A stretch of DNA of 64,000 nucleotides from Alkalicoccus chagannorensis DSM 18086 (GTDB lineage Bacteria; Bacillota; Bacilli; Bacillales; Salisediminibacteriaceae), in NCBI RefSeq assembly GCF_000429725.1, contig NZ_AUCK01000004.1:62001-126000 (forward strand). The letters are read 5' to 3'. Positions 61,897-64,000 of this stretch are shown piece by piece (within the stretch, counting starts at the first letter, position 1; each line of letters begins with the position of its first letter). The translations under genes and the position numbers were made by a program. The notes beneath the pieces are model-generated. The model had not been told where the DNA came from, ran no database searches, and saw only the letters and a list, made by a program, of their open reading frames with translations.

Positions 61897-62154
61897 TCTC
61901 ATCCTCCTAGTTAGTTAGAAATGAATTATAAATTCCAATAAGCAATACTATAGGAAATCCCGCATAAATGCAAGCTCCCAGCACGGCTTATCAAGGCTTT
62001 TGTCTGACAGCGCTTCCGTCGTCAAGGACTTCCGCCCCACTGTTTTCACATACCCGGTCACGATGTCGAATAAACACCGCTGCTGGTCAACACAATGAAA
62101 CATGCCGCTCCGGATGCGCCCGGGCGGCATGTTCTGCAGCATGTTTATTTTTTT

Positions 62155-63054
62155 CTATTTGTCCGCTTCTGCGGTCAGATCTTCCTTCAGATCCTCATCA
62201 AACTGCTTTTGTTTCAGCATGGTAATTTCTCTGGCGTACGGAGGCTTCTTGTTCTTTTTATCCGTTCCTACATAAGGTGTCTCCAAAATCTTCGGCAGGT
62301 CCGAGAAAGCCTCGTGGTAGATGATGCGCTCGAGTGCCTCATAACCAATGTGGCCGAATCCAATGTTCTCATGCCTGTCTTTCCCGGCTCCGCGCTCATT
62401 TTTACTATCGTTGACGTGCACCACTTTGATCCGGTCCAGCCCCACGACGCGGTCAAAATGAGCCAGCGTGCCTTCGAGATCATGGACAATGTCATACCCT
62501 GCATCGTGCACGTGACAGGTGTCAAAGCAGACCGACAGCTTGTCGTTATGGGTTACTTTGTCAATAATGGCTGCGATTTCTTCGAATGTCCGGCCGCACT
62601 CCGACCCTTTGCCGGCCATGGTTTCGAGAGCGATTTGTACATCCTGATCGGGGTCTATCACCTGATTCAGCCCCTCGGCAATCTTGTCAATTCCCGCTTC
62701 GGCTCCCGCTCCGACGTGAGCACCTGGATGAAGGACAATCTGTCTCGATCCAAGGGCTTCGGTTCTGTCGATTTCACTCTTCAGAAAATCGACCCCAAGC
62801 TGGAACGTTTCCGGCTTTACCGTGTTGGCGATGTTAATAATATAGGGAGCGTGCACCACAATATGAGAGAGGCCGTGTTCCTCCATAAACTGCGTGCCAT
62901 TCTCAATGTTCAAGTCCTCGATGGCTTTACGCCTCGTGTTCTGAGGTGCACCAGTATAAATCATAAAAGTGTCTGCTCCATAAGATGCTGCTTCTTCTGC
63001 TGCCGCAAGAAGCATTTTCTTGCCGCTCATGGACACGTGTGAACCCAACAGCAT
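62155..63054 (-). CDS. nfo: Endonuclease IV (AP endonuclease)
   Basis: Cleaves DNA at abasic sites in base-excision repair. The 299-residue TIM-barrel protein has the zinc ligands in [74 protein letters not shown] and ILETPY, all family-conserved. The start at 63054 shares one base with the cshB stop (TAATG), so the two are co-transcribed as in B. subtilis (yqfR-yqfS). Confidence 0.96.
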   Translation of the reverse strand: MLLGSHVSMSGKKMLLAAAEEAASYGADTFMIYTGAPQNTRRKAIEDLNIENGTQFMEEHGLSHIVVHAPYIINIANTVKPETFQLGVDFLKSEIDRTEALGSRQIVLHPGAHVGAGAEAGIDKIAEGLNQVIDPDQDVQIALETMAGKGSECGRTFEEIAAIIDKVTHNDKLSVCFDTCHVHDAGYDIVHDLEGTLAHFDRVVGLDRIKVVHVNDSKNERGAGKDRHENIGFGHIGYEALERIIYHEAFSDLPKILETPYVGTDKKNKKPPYAREITMLKQKQFDEDLKEDLTAEADK

Positions 63055-64000
63055 TATTTTCTGCCCCCTTTGCTTTTCGTCCGTCTGCGTTCCAGACGTC
63101 GATCCCGCTGCTGCTTTCGTTCTGCTTCTGCGCGGGCCTTTTTCTTATATCCCGGTTTCACTTTCGTCGTTTTTTTCTTCGGTGGCATGATGGTACCTTT
63201 GTCCGTCGGTTTCTGATCCGCACGCTTTTCCACTGTCTGCCATCCGCCCCGGCGGAATTCTTTATAAATAAAGGGAATCCCTTGTTTTTTCAGTTTGGCA
63301 ATGGAAGCTTCATCCGATCTTCCGTATATCGTCAGCGCTGTGCCATCCCAGCCGGCGCGGGCTGTTCTGCCGACGCGGTGGACATAATACTCAAGTTCAC
63401 TTGGTATTTCAGCATTAATGATATGACTGACACCGGTGATATCAATACCGCGAGCAATCAAGTCCGTTGCGACCAGATACTGAACTTCTGCATCCTGAAG
63501 TTTCTTCAGCACTTTCTTTCTCTTTCTCGGAGCGACATCCCCGTGAAGCTGGTCTACATTATATCCGCGGTCCAGGAGATCCTGATATACTTCTTCAGCA
63601 AATTCCTTCGTGTTGACAAAGATGATTGCGAGAAACGGGTTCAGTCGTTCCGTGACTTTTAAAAGCACCTCCCGCCGATCGCGGTTTTTGTCATACACGA
63701 GCCAGTGCTGCATCGCTTCAGGAGCCGTCTGGTCCGGCTGTACTTCCACCTGCTTCGGCTGCTTCATGTATTTTTTCAAAAACGGCATAAGACTCTCCGG
63801 AATTGTGGCGGAAAATACAAGCAGCTGTACATCCCCTTTCAAGGAAGAAGCAATCTCATTGACCTCTTCCAGAAAACCAAGATCGAGCATCTGGTCTGCC
63901 TCGTCGACAACAAATGTCTGAATCGACGCTGTTTCCAGCGCAGAGGCCTGAACCATATCCCGGATACGTCCCGGCGTTCCAATGATAAGGTGAGGACGGT
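63054..64000 (-). CDS. cshB: DEAD-box RNA helicase CshB (5' end cut by window)
   Basis: ATP-dependent RNA helicase. The visible 315 residues begin within the first RecA domain: [14 protein letters not shown] (motif Ib), [13 protein letters not shown] (motif II, DEAD), VFSATIP (motif III, SAT), then the second domain with [36 protein letters not shown] and [12 protein letters not shown] (motif VI). A basic Lys/Arg-rich tail ends [10 protein letters not shown]. The basic tail and the neighbour nfo point to CshB (YqfR), a cold-shock-linked helicase, rather than CshA. Confidence 0.93.
   Translation of the reverse strand, partial: RPHLIIGTPGRIRDMVQASALETASIQTFVVDEADQMLDLGFLEEVNEIASSLKGDVQLLVFSATIPESLMPFLKKYMKQPKQVEVQPDQTAPEAMQHWLVYDKNRDRREVLLKVTERLNPFLAIIFVNTKEFAEEVYQDLLDRGYNVDQLHGDVAPRKRKKVLKKLQDAEVQYLVATDLIARGIDITGVSHIINAEIPSELEYYVHRVGRTARAGWDGTALTIYGRSDEASIAKLKKQGIPFIYKEFRRGGWQTVEKRADQKPTDKGTIMPPKKKTTKVKPGYKKKARAEAERKQQRDRRLERRRTKSKGGRK

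Overview
The window reads as a chromosomal segment of a low- to mid-GC Firmicute of the family Bacillaceae. The gene order follows the yqe-yqh region of Bacillus subtilis: yqhP/aroQ/yqhT/efp, accBC-yqhY-nusB-folD-xseAB-ispA-dxs, mntR, lipM, gcvT-PA-PB, comGA-GG, yqgY/X/W, glcK-yqgQ-yqgP, pbpA, sodA, ispG, zur, nfo-cshB. Between ispA and dxs lies a roughly 600-nt structured non-coding stretch followed by a small DUF21-like membrane protein gene. This is the known layout of OLE RNA and its partner OapA, which are found in extremophilic, mostly alkaliphilic or halophilic, Firmicutes. The sporulation operon spoIIIA, normally between efp and accB, is missing, so the lineage may not sporulate (inference).

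1-12.4 kb (minus strand): a long block running aroQ, yqhT, efp, a 133-codon unknown gene, accB, accC, yqhY, nusB, folD, xseA, xseB, ispA, OLE RNA, oapA and dxs (cut by the window edge). It serves fatty-acid, folate, DNA-repair and isoprenoid functions; ispG at 50.4 kb is another step of the same MEP pathway. 12.6-19.7 kb: yqhP, an unknown membrane protein, mntR, a class II ribonucleotide reductase with a paired NrdR operator, lipM and the rhodanese yqhL. 19.7-28.6 kb (minus): the glycine cleavage operon under a tandem glycine riboswitch, aroK, and the complete comGA-GG competence pseudopilus operon.

29-38 kb: a YtxH stress protein, yqgY/yqgX/yqgW, glcK-yqgQ, a YueI protein, a rhomboid protease gene (yqgP/gluP) split by an in-frame TAA, ldh with a Rex operator, a DUF92 protein, yqgN and an extremely acidic lipoprotein. 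38-47 kb: an MltG-like LysM-domain protein, a zinc-ligand-poor L33, pbpA, sodA, an Fe-S biogenesis protein, three tRNA genes (Met, Ile2, Ser), a Na/Pi symporter and yqgB. 47-54 kb is gene-poor and rich in two families of dispersed intergenic repeats, with nfeD, a DUF1002 protein, ispG and a nucleotidase between them. 54-64 kb: a zur-terminated zinc-uptake operon (znuC with a His-rich tail, two permeases, zur) behind a Zur box, then ppx-ppk, a lytic transglycosylase, nfo and cshB (cut by the edge).

Regulation visible in the sequence includes OLE RNA with its own promoter, a glycine riboswitch, and NrdR, Rex, Zur and probable CcpA sites. Rho-independent terminators are numerous. No CRISPR array, insertion sequence, prophage or rRNA was seen.
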